In this document: positions 34,620-43,254 of the stretch, piece by piece | How the letters are laid out: each line of letters starts with the position of its first letter | Numbering within the stretch: the first letter of the stretch is position 1 | NCBI RefSeq assembly: GCF_001559075.2 | Contig: NZ_CP014015.2 | Location: 1,922,001-1,986,000 of the forward strand | Origin: Citrobacter amalonaticus | GTDB taxonomy: Bacteria; Pseudomonadota; Gammaproteobacteria; Enterobacterales; Enterobacteriaceae | DNA length: 64,000 bases | Direction of reading: 5' to 3' | Translations under genes and position numbers: made by a program | The notes under the pieces: model-generated | Told to the model about the DNA's origin: nothing | Seen by the model: only the letters and a program-made list of their open reading frames with translations | Databases searched by the model: none

Positions 34620-35450
34620 ATGAATAGTCAAAGTGCTTTAAGTACCCTTAATTTTCCGGCTAAGGAAAGTTATGCACACAACAATCTGTTGGTGCTGAAA
34701 AAGATACGTTTTTATAACTGTGCGATTATTTATCTACGGGATGCGCAACTGCTTATAAAAACGAAAGATGGGCAGTCCTTTAATGTACCCCCTGAATCAC
34801 TGTGTTATATCGAAAAAAACACAGTGATTGATGTTGCATTAAAAGTGTTAGGTAAAGGCGTTCCGTATGAGATCTATCACGTTGATAGTGATGTGTTAAG
34901 TTGTATCTGTAAGGTGATGGAGCCGCTATTGTTAGACCCACAAAGGGTCAATCAAATGAGACCTAAAATCTTCACCAGTCCTGTTGACGAAACAGATACT
35001 CAAATTTTTAAGCGCTTAATTGGGAGTAACGTTCCACAACACAGACAAGTTTATAAAATAACTTATCTACTCTCCAAAATCAGAGATATAGAATCGTTAG
35101 TTTATTCTTTGTCGGTATCAACGGATACCACCTTTACTGAGCGACTAAAATCAATCATTGAAGCCGATCTCTCTAAATCATGGAAACTGGCAGATCTTGC
35201 AGGCATGTTACATATGTCGGAGGTGTCGATCCGTAAGAAACTGGAGAAGGAGAGTAATAATTTTAATACGCTCGTTTTAGATATCCGTATGCATCAGGCG
35301 GCAAAACTCATCACCACGACCGAGAAGCATATCAACAGTATTGCAAATGAAGTGGGCTATACCAGCACGTCTTATTTTATTCGTAACTTTAAAGAGTTCT
35401 TTGGCATAACACCGAAACAGTTTTCTTTGAAGGTAAAAAAACAATCCTGA
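34620..35450 (+). CDS. AraC-family activator, RegA/ToxT/Rns-like
   Basis: A 276-residue protein with a C-terminal AraC DNA-binding domain (about 172-272). The first HTH is around KLADLAGMLHMSEVSIRKKL and the second around INSIANEVGYTSTSYFIRNF, followed by KEFFGITPKQF. The N-terminal 165 residues resemble the effector-binding half of Rns/ToxT-type virulence activators in size. The ATG at 34620, with GGGGGTGA upstream, is preferred over 34593. RegA of C. rodentium is an AraC activator of K99-like kfc fimbrial genes. The proximity to such a cluster here makes a RegA-type role likely, but that is inference. Confidence 0.8.
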   Translation: MNSQSALSTLNFPAKESYAHNNLLVLKKIRFYNCAIIYLRDAQLLIKTKDGQSFNVPPESLCYIEKNTVIDVALKVLGKGVPYEIYHVDSDVLSCICKVMEPLLLDPQRVNQMRPKIFTSPVDETDTQIFKRLIGSNVPQHRQVYKITYLLSKIRDIESLVYSLSVSTDTTFTERLKSIIEADLSKSWKLADLAGMLHMSEVSIRKKLEKESNNFNTLVLDIRMHQAAKLITTTEKHINSIANEVGYTSTSYFIRNFKEFFGITPKQFSLKVKKQS

Positions 35451-35523
35451 TGATCGATATCATTAAGATATTTCGCAGGACAAAACGACTTTGGCGTAAC
35501 AGGCTGGAGTATTGCTGAAATCT

Positions 35524-35673
35524 TTACCCTACCTGTTGCGTTAAGTCTTTACTTTTATCGATCCTGTTCGCTTCCACTGATCGGGTAAAGCCCTGGATCT
35601 GTATCTCGCCATAGTGGCCTTCTTCAAAGCGCAGTGGTTTGTCCGATGGCAGATCAAACGCGCAGAGCCAAAA
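35524..35673 (-). pseudogene. Gene remnant, possible C-terminal fragment of an unidentified protein
   Basis: The minus strand holds 49 open codons bounded by stops, with no start codon. They read ...AFDLPSDKPLRFEEGHYG..., then EIQIQGFTRSVEANRID, then DLTQQVG and a stop. The amino-acid composition looks like real protein rather than random frame, and the surrounding 35451-35819 gap has no intact gene. I do not recognise the family. It may be debris of an island gene lost between the AraC gene and the conserved flank. Confidence 0.35.
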
Positions 35674-35819
35674 TCACTGGCGATCCGTTCTCCTCTTATT
35701 ATTAACAAAAATAGAATAGTCTATTGCCATTTATATCATTTATGTCATCAGACCGTCAGCGTATTCTTCTCCCAACGCGTGATTCAACGCCAACCAATCA
35801 ATTTACTCTGGGATTAAAT

Positions 35820-36032
35820 ATGAAAACCATTATCGCTATTTTTACCGCTTCTCTGTTCTCTGCTATGACCTTTAGCGCCTCTGCGCAGAGCGTTACGGCG
35901 TCTGGTACCACGCTGGATTCTGCTGAAGCAGTGATTGCACAAAAAGCGAAAGAGATGAACGCCTCTGAATACAAAATCACCAGCGCTCGCATGGGCAATA
36001 CCGTCACTATGAGTGCAGAACTGTATAAATAA
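35820..36032 (+). CDS. DUF1471 (YdgH/BhsA/McbA-like) small periplasmic protein
   Basis: A 70-residue protein with a signal peptide ending SASA before QSVTASGTTLDSAEAVI. The single DUF1471 module has the pattern ...IAQKAKEMNASEYKITSARMGNTVTMSAELYK. Members are stress- or biofilm-linked periplasmic proteins; the specific role is unknown. GGGA precedes the ATG at 35820. It ends 18 bp before the reductase gene, so the two are probably co-transcribed. Confidence 0.82.
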   Translation: MKTIIAIFTASLFSAMTFSASAQSVTASGTTLDSAEAVIAQKAKEMNASEYKITSARMGNTVTMSAELYK

Positions 36033-36050
36033 TCGCGAGGGGAACCCATT

Positions 36051-37148
36051 ATGTTATTCGATCACTATGCGCTGAATGCCTTGCCGTTAAAAAACCGGAT
36101 TGTTATGCCGCCGATGACGCGTTCTCGCGCCGGGGCAGGCGACGTTGCGACTGACATGATGGCGGACTATTACGCACAGCGTGCCAGCGCAGGCCTTATC
36201 ATCAGCGAAGGCACGCAAATCAGCCAGCAGGGCCAGGGCTATGCCTGGACGCCGGGTATCTATTCCGATGCACAGATTGCTGGCTGGAAAAAAGTCACCG
36301 ACGCCGTGCACAAGGCGGGCGGTAAAATCTTCGCTCAGTTGTGGCACGTCGGTCGTGTTTCACACACCGTTTTGCAACCAGGCGGCGCGGCGCCGGTCTC
36401 TTCTTCTGCCATTCAGGCACCAGGAGTGAAGGTCTTTGTTGATGTGGAAGGGCGCGGCCCGGAAAATGGTGTCGGCGAGATGGTGCAGCATGACATGCCG
36501 CGCGCCCTGACGCGGGAAGAGATCCCGGCTATCGTCAATGACTATGCTCAGGCGGCACGCAATGCTATCGCTGCAGGATTTGACGGCATTGAACTGCATG
36601 GGGCGAATGGCTATCTGATCAACCAGTTCATTGACTCGCAGGCCAACCTGCGTAATGACGAATACGGCGGCTCGCTGCAAAACCGTCTGCGCTTTATGCG
36701 AGAGGTGGTGACGGCGGTCTCTGCGGCGATTGGTAAAGAGCGCGTGGGGATTCGTCTCGCCCCGCTGACCACGCTGATGGGGTCAAAAGATGATACGCCG
36801 GAAGCGACCTACCTCGCGGCGGCCAGCGTGCTGAACGAGCTGGGCATTGCCTATATTCATATCGCCGAAGCGGACTGGGAAGATGCACCGGTTATGCCTG
36901 CCGCGTTCAAAGAAGCGCTGCGTATTATCTTCCACGGCACGCTGATTTACTCCGGTAAATACACCAAAGCACGTGCTGAAGGGGCGCTGGTGAACGGCTG
37001 GGCCGATCTGATCGGTTTTGGTCGCCCGTTTATTGCCAACCCGGATCTACCGCATCGCCTGAAAAATGACTTGCCGCTGAATGCGCCTATTAAAGAGAAG
37101 TTCTTCGGCGGTGGAAAAGAAGGGTATCTGGATTACCCGGCTAGCTAA
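36051..37148 (+). CDS. Old-yellow-enzyme family ene-reductase (NemA-like)
   Basis: A 365-residue FMN-dependent alkene reductase. It shows KNRIVMPPMTRSRA at the N-terminus, ASAGLIISEGTQIS, the substrate-binding pair in ELHGANGYLINQF (His-x-x-Asn type) and the FMN-phosphate region FGRPFIANPDLP. It ends EGYLDYP like NemA. It reduces activated C=C bonds such as those of quinones, maleimides or nitro compounds. It is a NemA homologue but differs enough to be a paralogue, and nemR is not adjacent. RBS GAGGGGA. Confidence 0.9.
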   Translation: MLFDHYALNALPLKNRIVMPPMTRSRAGAGDVATDMMADYYAQRASAGLIISEGTQISQQGQGYAWTPGIYSDAQIAGWKKVTDAVHKAGGKIFAQLWHVGRVSHTVLQPGGAAPVSSSAIQAPGVKVFVDVEGRGPENGVGEMVQHDMPRALTREEIPAIVNDYAQAARNAIAAGFDGIELHGANGYLINQFIDSQANLRNDEYGGSLQNRLRFMREVVTAVSAAIGKERVGIRLAPLTTLMGSKDDTPEATYLAAASVLNELGIAYIHIAEADWEDAPVMPAAFKEALRIIFHGTLIYSGKYTKARAEGALVNGWADLIGFGRPFIANPDLPHRLKNDLPLNAPIKEKFFGGGKEGYLDYPAS

Positions 37149-37187
37149 TTTCATGACACAGCGCGACGATTTGCTCGCGCATCCACA

Positions 37188-37219
37188 AAGCCCGGCGAAT
37201 AACATAACGCCGGGCTTTG
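37188..37219. terminator. GC-rich hairpin after ene-reductase gene
   Basis: AAAGCCCGGCG and CGCCGGGCTTT form a perfect 11-bp stem with a 10-nt loop, 39 bp after the stop. It is followed by GTGCATCCCTTTCATTTT on the + strand. The symmetric A/T flanks suit a bidirectional terminator. Confidence 0.7.
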
Positions 37220-37315
37220 TGCATCCCTTTCATTTTCATGTGAATACCATCAGCGTAAACCGTGTTGTCAGCGGGTATGATGAGGCTGTCCAGTTGATTA
37301 GAGAAAGGTAAACGC

Positions 37316-37807
37316 ATGTCCACTCCGCTATTTCGTCAGGCCACGCCCGCCGATGTTAACCGCTGCTATGAAATTGAAACGCTCGCCTACGAAGGCGATG
37401 AAGCAGCAACCCGGGAAAAGATTGCCACCCGTATTCAGCGCTATCCGCAGGGATTTATGTGCATGGAGTTGAACGGTGAGGTGGCCGGCTTTATTAATGC
37501 TGGCTGCGCCTGGGAGGTGGTGATGTCTGATGAAGCATTTAAGGAACTGGTCGGGCACGATCCGGATGCGCCCAATGCGGTGATTATGTCGGTGGTGGTG
37601 CATCCGGATTTTCAGGGGAAAGGCTATTCGTCACTGATGATGCGTGAGTTTGTGGCGTGGATGAAAGCGATGCACAAAAAGACGATTCACCTGATGTGCA
37701 AAGATCGTCATGTCGATCTCTATGCTCACTTTGGCTATCGCTACGTCAAACCGTCTGCATCCGATCACGGCGGGATGGCGTGGCACGAGATGGTGATGGC
37801 ATTGTAA
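37316..37807 (+). CDS. GNAT-family N-acetyltransferase, arylalkylamine-type
   Basis: A 163-residue GNAT enzyme. The acetyl-CoA motif is [15 protein letters not shown] (about 98-112), followed by [19 protein letters not shown]. Insertion of [15 protein letters not shown] before the beta-4 strand recalls arylalkylamine N-acetyltransferase-like proteins. Substrate is unknown. It is the last gene before selC. RBS GAAAGG. Confidence 0.88.
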
Positions 37808-37886
37808 GAGACGCGATGAAAACCGTGCAAAACATCATTTAGAAGGCGTTTTAGGCTTTTTGAAGCGGGAACAGGGCATAGGATTT

Positions 37887-37981
37887 TGGCGGAAGATCAC
37901 AGGAGTCGAACCTGCCCGGGACCGCTGGCGGCCCCAACTGGATTTGAAGTCCAGCCGCCTCACCGGAGACGACGATCTTCC
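37887..37981 (-). tRNA. selC: tRNA-Sec (selenocysteine, UCA anticodon)
   Basis: A 95-nt gene with the oversized tRNA-Sec structure. The 5' end is GGAAGATCGTCGTCTCC, the anticodon region GGACTTCAAATCC, and a long variable arm precedes GGTTCGACTCC. The 3' CCA is encoded at 37889-37887. It matches the E. coli selC sequence from memory throughout. Its 3' end faces the accessory interval 23-37.8 kb; selC is the integration site for SPI-3, LEE and other islands. Confidence 0.97.
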
Positions 37982-38012
37982 GCGCCTGCATTGCTACATG
38001 GAGGCGGGGCGC

Positions 38013-38018
38013 ATTATA
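38013..38018 (-). promoter_or_regulatory. selC promoter -10 box
   Basis: On the minus strand, TATAAT is followed by the GC-rich discriminator GCGCCCCGCC, about 31 bp before the tRNA 5' end. That discriminator is typical of stringently controlled stable-RNA promoters. The -35 is not clear. Confidence 0.7.
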
Positions 38019-38270
38019 GCTACTTCCTGACGTTTCCACACCCCCTCACTGACTTTTTTAACTTCCCTTTCTTCTTACCATGATCGGTTTCATATAAATC
38101 CTCATAAATTCCTCTAGTTACATTTCCTCACATCTTCTGGCGCAACCGCGATCACAGAAAACAAGAATCGTAATTTGATAACGAGATATCGGAATATCCG
38201 TCGCCACCGCGAATGGTTTACAAAAACGGTAACCGGTACCAGTGCGCATGAGAGCGCGAAAGGATGCGTT

Positions 38271-39653
38271 ATGACTATTCATATTTTGTCTGTTAAGGAA
38301 AAGATTGGCTACGGGATGGGCGACGCTGCCAGTCATATCATCTTTGATAACGTCATGTTGTATATGATGTTTTTTTATACCGATATTTTCGGCATCCCTG
38401 CCGGTTTTGTCGGCACCATGTTTTTACTGGCGCGCGCGCTGGACGCCATTTCAGACCCGTGCATGGGACTGTTGGCGGATCGCACGCGTTCCCGTTGGGG
38501 AAAATTCCGTCCGTGGGTGCTGTTTGGCGCGCTGCCGTTTGGCCTTGTTTGCGTCCTGGCATACAGCACGCCCGACCTCAGCCTGAACGGTAAGATGATT
38601 TACGCCGCGATCACCTATACGCTGCTGACGCTGCTTTATACCGTGGTGAATATCCCGTATTGCGCCCTGGGCGGGGTGATCACCAACGACCCAACGCAAC
38701 GTATTTCCCTGCAGTCCTGGCGCTTTGTGCTGGCGACGGCGGGCGGGATGCTCTCGACAGTACTGATGATGCCGCTGGTGAATCTCATTGGCGGCGATAA
38801 CAAAGCGTTGGGGTTCCAGGGCGGGATTGCAGTGCTGTCGGTGGTGGCATTCCTGATGCTGGCGTTCTGCTTCTTCACGACCAAAGAGCGTGTAGAAGCG
38901 CCGCCGAGTACCACCTCAATGCGCGAAGATCTCCGCGATATCTGGCAAAACGACCAGTGGCGGATCGTGGGGCTGCTCACCATCCTCAATATCCTCGCCG
39001 TCTGCGTACGCGGTGGCGCGATGATGTATTACGTCACCTGGATTCTGGGAACACCTGAAGTATTCGTCGCCTTCCTCACCACCTACTGTGTTGGTAACCT
39101 GATTGGCTCCGCACTGGCAAAACCCCTCACCGACTGGAAATGCAAAGTCAGTATCTTCTGGTGGACCAACGCAGCGCTGGCAGTGGTTAGCCTAGCGATG
39201 TTCTTTGTCCCGATGCAGGCCGACATCACCATGTTCGTCTTTATCTTCGTGATCGGCGTGTTGCACCAGCTGGTGACGCCGATCCAGTGGGTGATGATGT
39301 CCGATACCGTCGATTATGGCGAATGGTGCAACGGTAAACGTCTGACCGGCATCAGTTTTGCGGGCACGCTGTTCGTGCTCAAGCTGGGTCTGGCGTTTGG
39401 TGGCGCGCTTATTGGCTGGATGCTGGCGGGTGGTGGCTACGACGCGGCCGCGAAAACTCAGAACAGCGCCACTATCAGCATCATTATTGCCCTGTTCACG
39501 ATTGTCCCGGCCATCTGCTACCTGTTGAGCGCCGTGATTGCCAAACGCTTCTACACCCTGAAAACGCCTTACCTGAGAAAAATCCTCGACCAACTGGCAC
39601 AGGGTGCGCGCCGCAATCAGCAAGACTTTACGCATAACGAATTTCAGAACTAA
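38271..39653 (+). CDS. yicJ: GPH-family glycoside transporter YicJ
   Basis: A 460-residue symporter of the glycoside-pentoside-hexuronide family with about twelve membrane helices, equal in length to E. coli YicJ. Conserved blocks include GYGMGDAASHIIFDN, LADRTRSRWGKFRPW and the MSDTVDYGEWCNGKRLTG region. The start at 38271 has AAAGGA six bases upstream; the frame from 38175 is rejected. It probably imports alpha-xylosides for YicI, 12 bp downstream. Confidence 0.95.
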   Translation: MTIHILSVKEKIGYGMGDAASHIIFDNVMLYMMFFYTDIFGIPAGFVGTMFLLARALDAISDPCMGLLADRTRSRWGKFRPWVLFGALPFGLVCVLAYSTPDLSLNGKMIYAAITYTLLTLLYTVVNIPYCALGGVITNDPTQRISLQSWRFVLATAGGMLSTVLMMPLVNLIGGDNKALGFQGGIAVLSVVAFLMLAFCFFTTKERVEAPPSTTSMREDLRDIWQNDQWRIVGLLTILNILAVCVRGGAMMYYVTWILGTPEVFVAFLTTYCVGNLIGSALAKPLTDWKCKVSIFWWTNAALAVVSLAMFFVPMQADITMFVFIFVIGVLHQLVTPIQWVMMSDTVDYGEWCNGKRLTGISFAGTLFVLKLGLAFGGALIGWMLAGGGYDAAAKTQNSATISIIIALFTIVPAICYLLSAVIAKRFYTLKTPYLRKILDQLAQGARRNQQDFTHNEFQN

Positions 39654-39665
39654 AGGAACAGAGTC

Positions 39666-41984
39666 ATGAAGATTAGTGACGGAAACTGGCTGATTCAGCC
39701 TGGCCTTAATTTACTTCATCCGATCCAGGTGTTTGATGTTGAACAGCACGGTAACGAACTGGTGGTTTATGCCGCGCCGCGTGACGTCCGCGAACGCACC
39801 TGGCAACTGGATACCCCGCTGTTTACGTTGCGTTTCTTTTCGCCGCAGGAAGGGGTTGTTGGCGTGCGCATGGAACACTTTCAGGGTGCGCTGGATAACG
39901 GTCCGCATTATCCACTCAACGTTTTACAGGACGTGAAGGTTGACATCCAAAATACCGCTGAAGTGGCTGAGCTGAAAAGCGGTAACTTGAGTGTGCGCGT
40001 CACTAAAGGTGAGTTCTGGTCGCTGGATTTTCTGCGTAATGGCGTGCGTATCACCGGCAGCCAGTTGAAGAATAACGGCTATGTACAGGATAACAACACG
40101 CAGCGTAATTACATGTTCGAGCGCCTGGATCTGGGCGTCGGTGAAACGGTTTATGGCCTGGGCGAGCGCTTTACCGCACTGGTGCGTAATGGCCAGACGG
40201 TAGAAACCTGGAACCGCGACGGCGGCACCAGTACCGAACAGTCCTACAAGAATATCCCGTTCTACCTGACCAACCGTGGCTACGGCGTGCTGGTCAACCA
40301 TCCACAGTGCGTCTCGTTCGAAGTCGGTTCGGAGAAAGTGTCGAAAGTACAGTTCAGCGTCGAGGGCGAATATCTTGAATATTTCGTGATCGACGGTCCG
40401 ACTCCGAAAGAGGTGTTGAACCGCTATACTCGCCTCACGGGGCGCCCGGCGCTGCCGCCTGCCTGGTCGTTTGGCCTGTGGCTGACCACCTCGTTCACCA
40501 CCAACTACGATGAAGCGACGGTAAACCGCTTTATCGACGGCATGGCCGAGCGCAATCTGCCGCTGCACGTCTTCCACTTCGACTGCTTCTGGATGAAGGC
40601 TTTTCAGTGGTGCGATTTCGAATGGGATCCGGTGACGTTCCCCGACCCGAAAGGAATGATTCGTCGGTTGAAGGAGAAAGGGCTGAAGGTCTGCGTATGG
40701 ATCAACCCGTACATCGGGCAGAAATCGCCGGTTTTCAACGAGCTGAAAGAGAAAGGCTACCTGCTAAAACGTCCGGACGGTTCGCTGTGGCAGTGGGATA
40801 AATGGCAGCCGGGGCTGGCGATTTATGACTTCACCAATCCGCAGGCCTGTGAATGGTATGCCAACAAACTGAAAGGTCTGGTGGATATCGGCGTTGACTG
40901 CTTCAAGACCGACTTTGGCGAACGTATCCCCACCGATGTGCAATGGTTTGATGGCGCCGATCCGCAGAAAATGCACAATCATTATGCCTACATCTACAAC
41001 GAACTGGTATGGAATGTGCTGAAAGAGACCGTCGGCGAAAAAGAGGCGGTGCTGTTCGCCCGATCCGCATCGGTGGGGGCGCAGCAGTTCCCGGTGCACT
41101 GGGGCGGCGACTGCTACGCGAACTACGAGTCAATGGCGGAAAGCCTGCGCGGCGGCCTGTCTATCGGCTTGTCCGGTTTTGGCTTCTGGAGCCACGATAT
41201 CGGCGGCTTCGAAAACACTGCACCCGCCCACGTTTATAAACGCTGGTGTGCGTTTGGTTTGCTCTCCAGCCACAGTCGCCTGCACGGCAGTAAATCCTAT
41301 CGCGTGCCCTGGGCGTATGACGAGGAATCCTGCGATGTGGTGCGCTTTTTCACCGAACAGAAGTGCCGCATGATGCCGTACCTGTACCGTGAAGCGGTTC
41401 GCGCGCACGAGCGGGGCACGCCGATGATGCGCGCCATGATGCTGGAGTTCCCGGACGATCCGGCATGCGATTATCTCGATCGCCAGTATATGCTGGGGGA
41501 TTCAGTGATGGTGGCGCCAGTGTTCTCGGAAACGGGGGATGTGCAGTTTTACCTGCCGGAAGGGCGCTGGACGCATCTGTGGCACAATGACGACGTGCAG
41601 GGCAGTCGCTGGTACAAACAGCAGCATGACTTCCTGAGTCTGCCAGTGTATGTGCGTGGCAATACACTGTTGGCACTGGGCAGCAATAATCAGAAACCCG
41701 ATTACGCGTGGAACGAAGGCACTGCCTTCCAGTTGTTCGCTCTCGAGGAGGGACGTGAAGCCGTGTGCGAAGTCCCTGCCGCTGACGGTTCAGTGATCTT
41801 TACGCTGACTGCTAAGCGCAATGGCAACACCCTCACCGTGACGGGCAAGGGTGATGCGCACGACTGGACGTTGTGCCTGCGTAGCATCGCGCAGATTAGC
41901 GGTATTCGCGGCGCTTCACACCGGGGAAGCGAACTGGGCGTAGTGGTGACGCCGCAAAGTCATGAGATCGTCATTTCACTTTAA
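39666..41984 (+). CDS. yicI: GH31 alpha-xylosidase YicI
   Basis: A 772-residue cytoplasmic alpha-xylosidase. The nucleophile is Asp416 in KTDFGERIP and the acid/base is Asp482 in HWGGDCYANY, at the same numbers as in E. coli YicI. It releases xylose from alpha-xylosides such as isoprimeverose. It is paired with yicJ and ends 4 bp into the convergent MFS gene. Confidence 0.96.
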   Translation: MKISDGNWLIQPGLNLLHPIQVFDVEQHGNELVVYAAPRDVRERTWQLDTPLFTLRFFSPQEGVVGVRMEHFQGALDNGPHYPLNVLQDVKVDIQNTAEVAELKSGNLSVRVTKGEFWSLDFLRNGVRITGSQLKNNGYVQDNNTQRNYMFERLDLGVGETVYGLGERFTALVRNGQTVETWNRDGGTSTEQSYKNIPFYLTNRGYGVLVNHPQCVSFEVGSEKVSKVQFSVEGEYLEYFVIDGPTPKEVLNRYTRLTGRPALPPAWSFGLWLTTSFTTNYDEATVNRFIDGMAERNLPLHVFHFDCFWMKAFQWCDFEWDPVTFPDPKGMIRRLKEKGLKVCVWINPYIGQKSPVFNELKEKGYLLKRPDGSLWQWDKWQPGLAIYDFTNPQACEWYANKLKGLVDIGVDCFKTDFGERIPTDVQWFDGADPQKMHNHYAYIYNELVWNVLKETVGEKEAVLFARSASVGAQQFPVHWGGDCYANYESMAESLRGGLSIGLSGFGFWSHDIGGFENTAPAHVYKRWCAFGLLSSHSRLHGSKSYRVPWAYDEESCDVVRFFTEQKCRMMPYLYREAVRAHERGTPMMRAMMLEFPDDPACDYLDRQYMLGDSVMVAPVFSETGDVQFYLPEGRWTHLWHNDDVQGSRWYKQQHDFLSLPVYVRGNTLLALGSNNQKPDYAWNEGTAFQLFALEEGREAVCEVPAADGSVIFTLTAKRNGNTLTVTGKGDAHDWTLCLRSIAQISGIRGASHRGSELGVVVTPQSHEIVISL

Positions 41985-43156
41985 GCTGATGTACCGAGGG
42001 GGCGGAGATTCAGCCGCCCCCACAGCGCCAGCAGCAGATACAACGCGACCGGTAACAGAAAGCTGAACCGGAGGTTGAGTCCGTCAATACAGGCAGCCTG
42101 CAGTAAGGGAATCACCGCGCCGCCAATCCCGGCCATCACCATTGCGGCGGCAGAAATATTGGCGATCGCCGGATTTTTGTTGATGGTGTGCCCGAAGATA
42201 ATCGGATAGAGAATTGAGTTCCCTAAGCCGGTCAGGATAAGCAGATAACCGCCGGTGGTATTGTTCAGCCATATCGCCATGATCACCGCCGTTGCGCAGG
42301 CCAGCGTCGCCATCAGAAACGGCGTGTAATTGCCTGTTTTGTCGGCGAGAAAACCATAAAGAAAGCGACCCGCCAGTGCGCCTCCCCAGTAAAAAGAGAC
42401 CAGCGACATCGCAACAGTGGTGCTCCAGCCGCTGATGGTGATGAGATATTTTACCAGACTGGTCGCAAGGCTCACTTCGACGCCGACATAGATAAAAATC
42501 GCCGCCACGCTGAATAACAGTTCTCTGTTCTTCCAGGCGTTATGCGTCCCCGACGCGGCTTTTTCCGGGCGCGCCACATCCGGCAGGCGGATCCAGAAAA
42601 CCCCGGCAATCAATGCCAGCGAAAAGCAGGCAAGGCAAAGCCAGAGCGCACTGATGGGTTCTTCGCGCGCCAGGATATCGATGGGGGAAAACGCCAGGAG
42701 TAGCGCAACCAGCATGGGGGCCAGCGTGGTTCCCAGCGAATTAACCGCAGAGGCCAGGCACAGATTGCCAATTCGTTTGTGCGGTGCGCTGAGCAACGTC
42801 AGATAAGGATTAGCGACAACTTGCATCGCCGCCACGCCCGTCGCCACGACAAACATCGCCAGCAGCGACAGGGCGAAGGAATCCAGCCGCAGCGCCAGAG
42901 TGAACAGCAGGCATCCCGCAACCGACAACGTTAACGACAGCAGTAACACCTTACGGTACCCCTGGCGTTCAATCAGCATTGAACAGGGCAGGCAGGTCAG
43001 AAAAGGCGCCACGTAAAAAATAACGGTAATGAAAATAGACTGTGACCATGACAGATGAAAATACTGATAGAAAAAGATGATCAGCACGCTGTTGATGGCG
43101 GTTATATTTCCCCATAAGAAAAATATCATGGCGAGTAATGTCAGATTTTTATTCAT
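41981..43156 (-). CDS. MFS sugar transporter, FucP/GlcP-like
   Basis: A 391-residue major-facilitator protein with about twelve helices. The N-terminal region (FFLWGNITAINSVLI, PCSMLIERQGYRK) and ATGVAAMQVVANPYLTLL are typical of the fucose/glucose-galactose proton symporter group. Substrate is unknown. It is divergent from the RpiR regulator and belongs to a cassette not present between yicI and yicH in K-12. Confidence 0.85.
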   Translation of the reverse strand: MNKNLTLLAMIFFLWGNITAINSVLIIFFYQYFHLSWSQSIFITVIFYVAPFLTCLPCSMLIERQGYRKVLLLSLTLSVAGCLLFTLALRLDSFALSLLAMFVVATGVAAMQVVANPYLTLLSAPHKRIGNLCLASAVNSLGTTLAPMLVALLLAFSPIDILAREEPISALWLCLACFSLALIAGVFWIRLPDVARPEKAASGTHNAWKNRELLFSVAAIFIYVGVEVSLATSLVKYLITISGWSTTVAMSLVSFYWGGALAGRFLYGFLADKTGNYTPFLMATLACATAVIMAIWLNNTTGGYLLILTGLGNSILYPIIFGHTINKNPAIANISAAAMVMAGIGGAVIPLLQAACIDGLNLRFSFLLPVALYLLLALWGRLNLRPLGTSA

Positions 43157-43254
43157 TTCTTTTTTTTAATATGAAATTGTGATGAAGTGACCTGTTGCAC
43201 AGACCGTTTACTTAAAAAAATGATAAATTTATTCTGCACTCACAGGAGCAGAAA

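Noticed and set aside
37141..37323. 60-codon minus-strand ORF containing the 37188-37219 hairpin
   Set aside because: Its middle is encoded by the palindrome, it has no good RBS and it overlaps the promoter region of the GNAT gene.
23013..37886. Integrase or transposase of a mobile island
   Set aside because: All sizeable frames were read; none carries integrase or transposase motifs. Island status rests on synteny, composition and gene content only.
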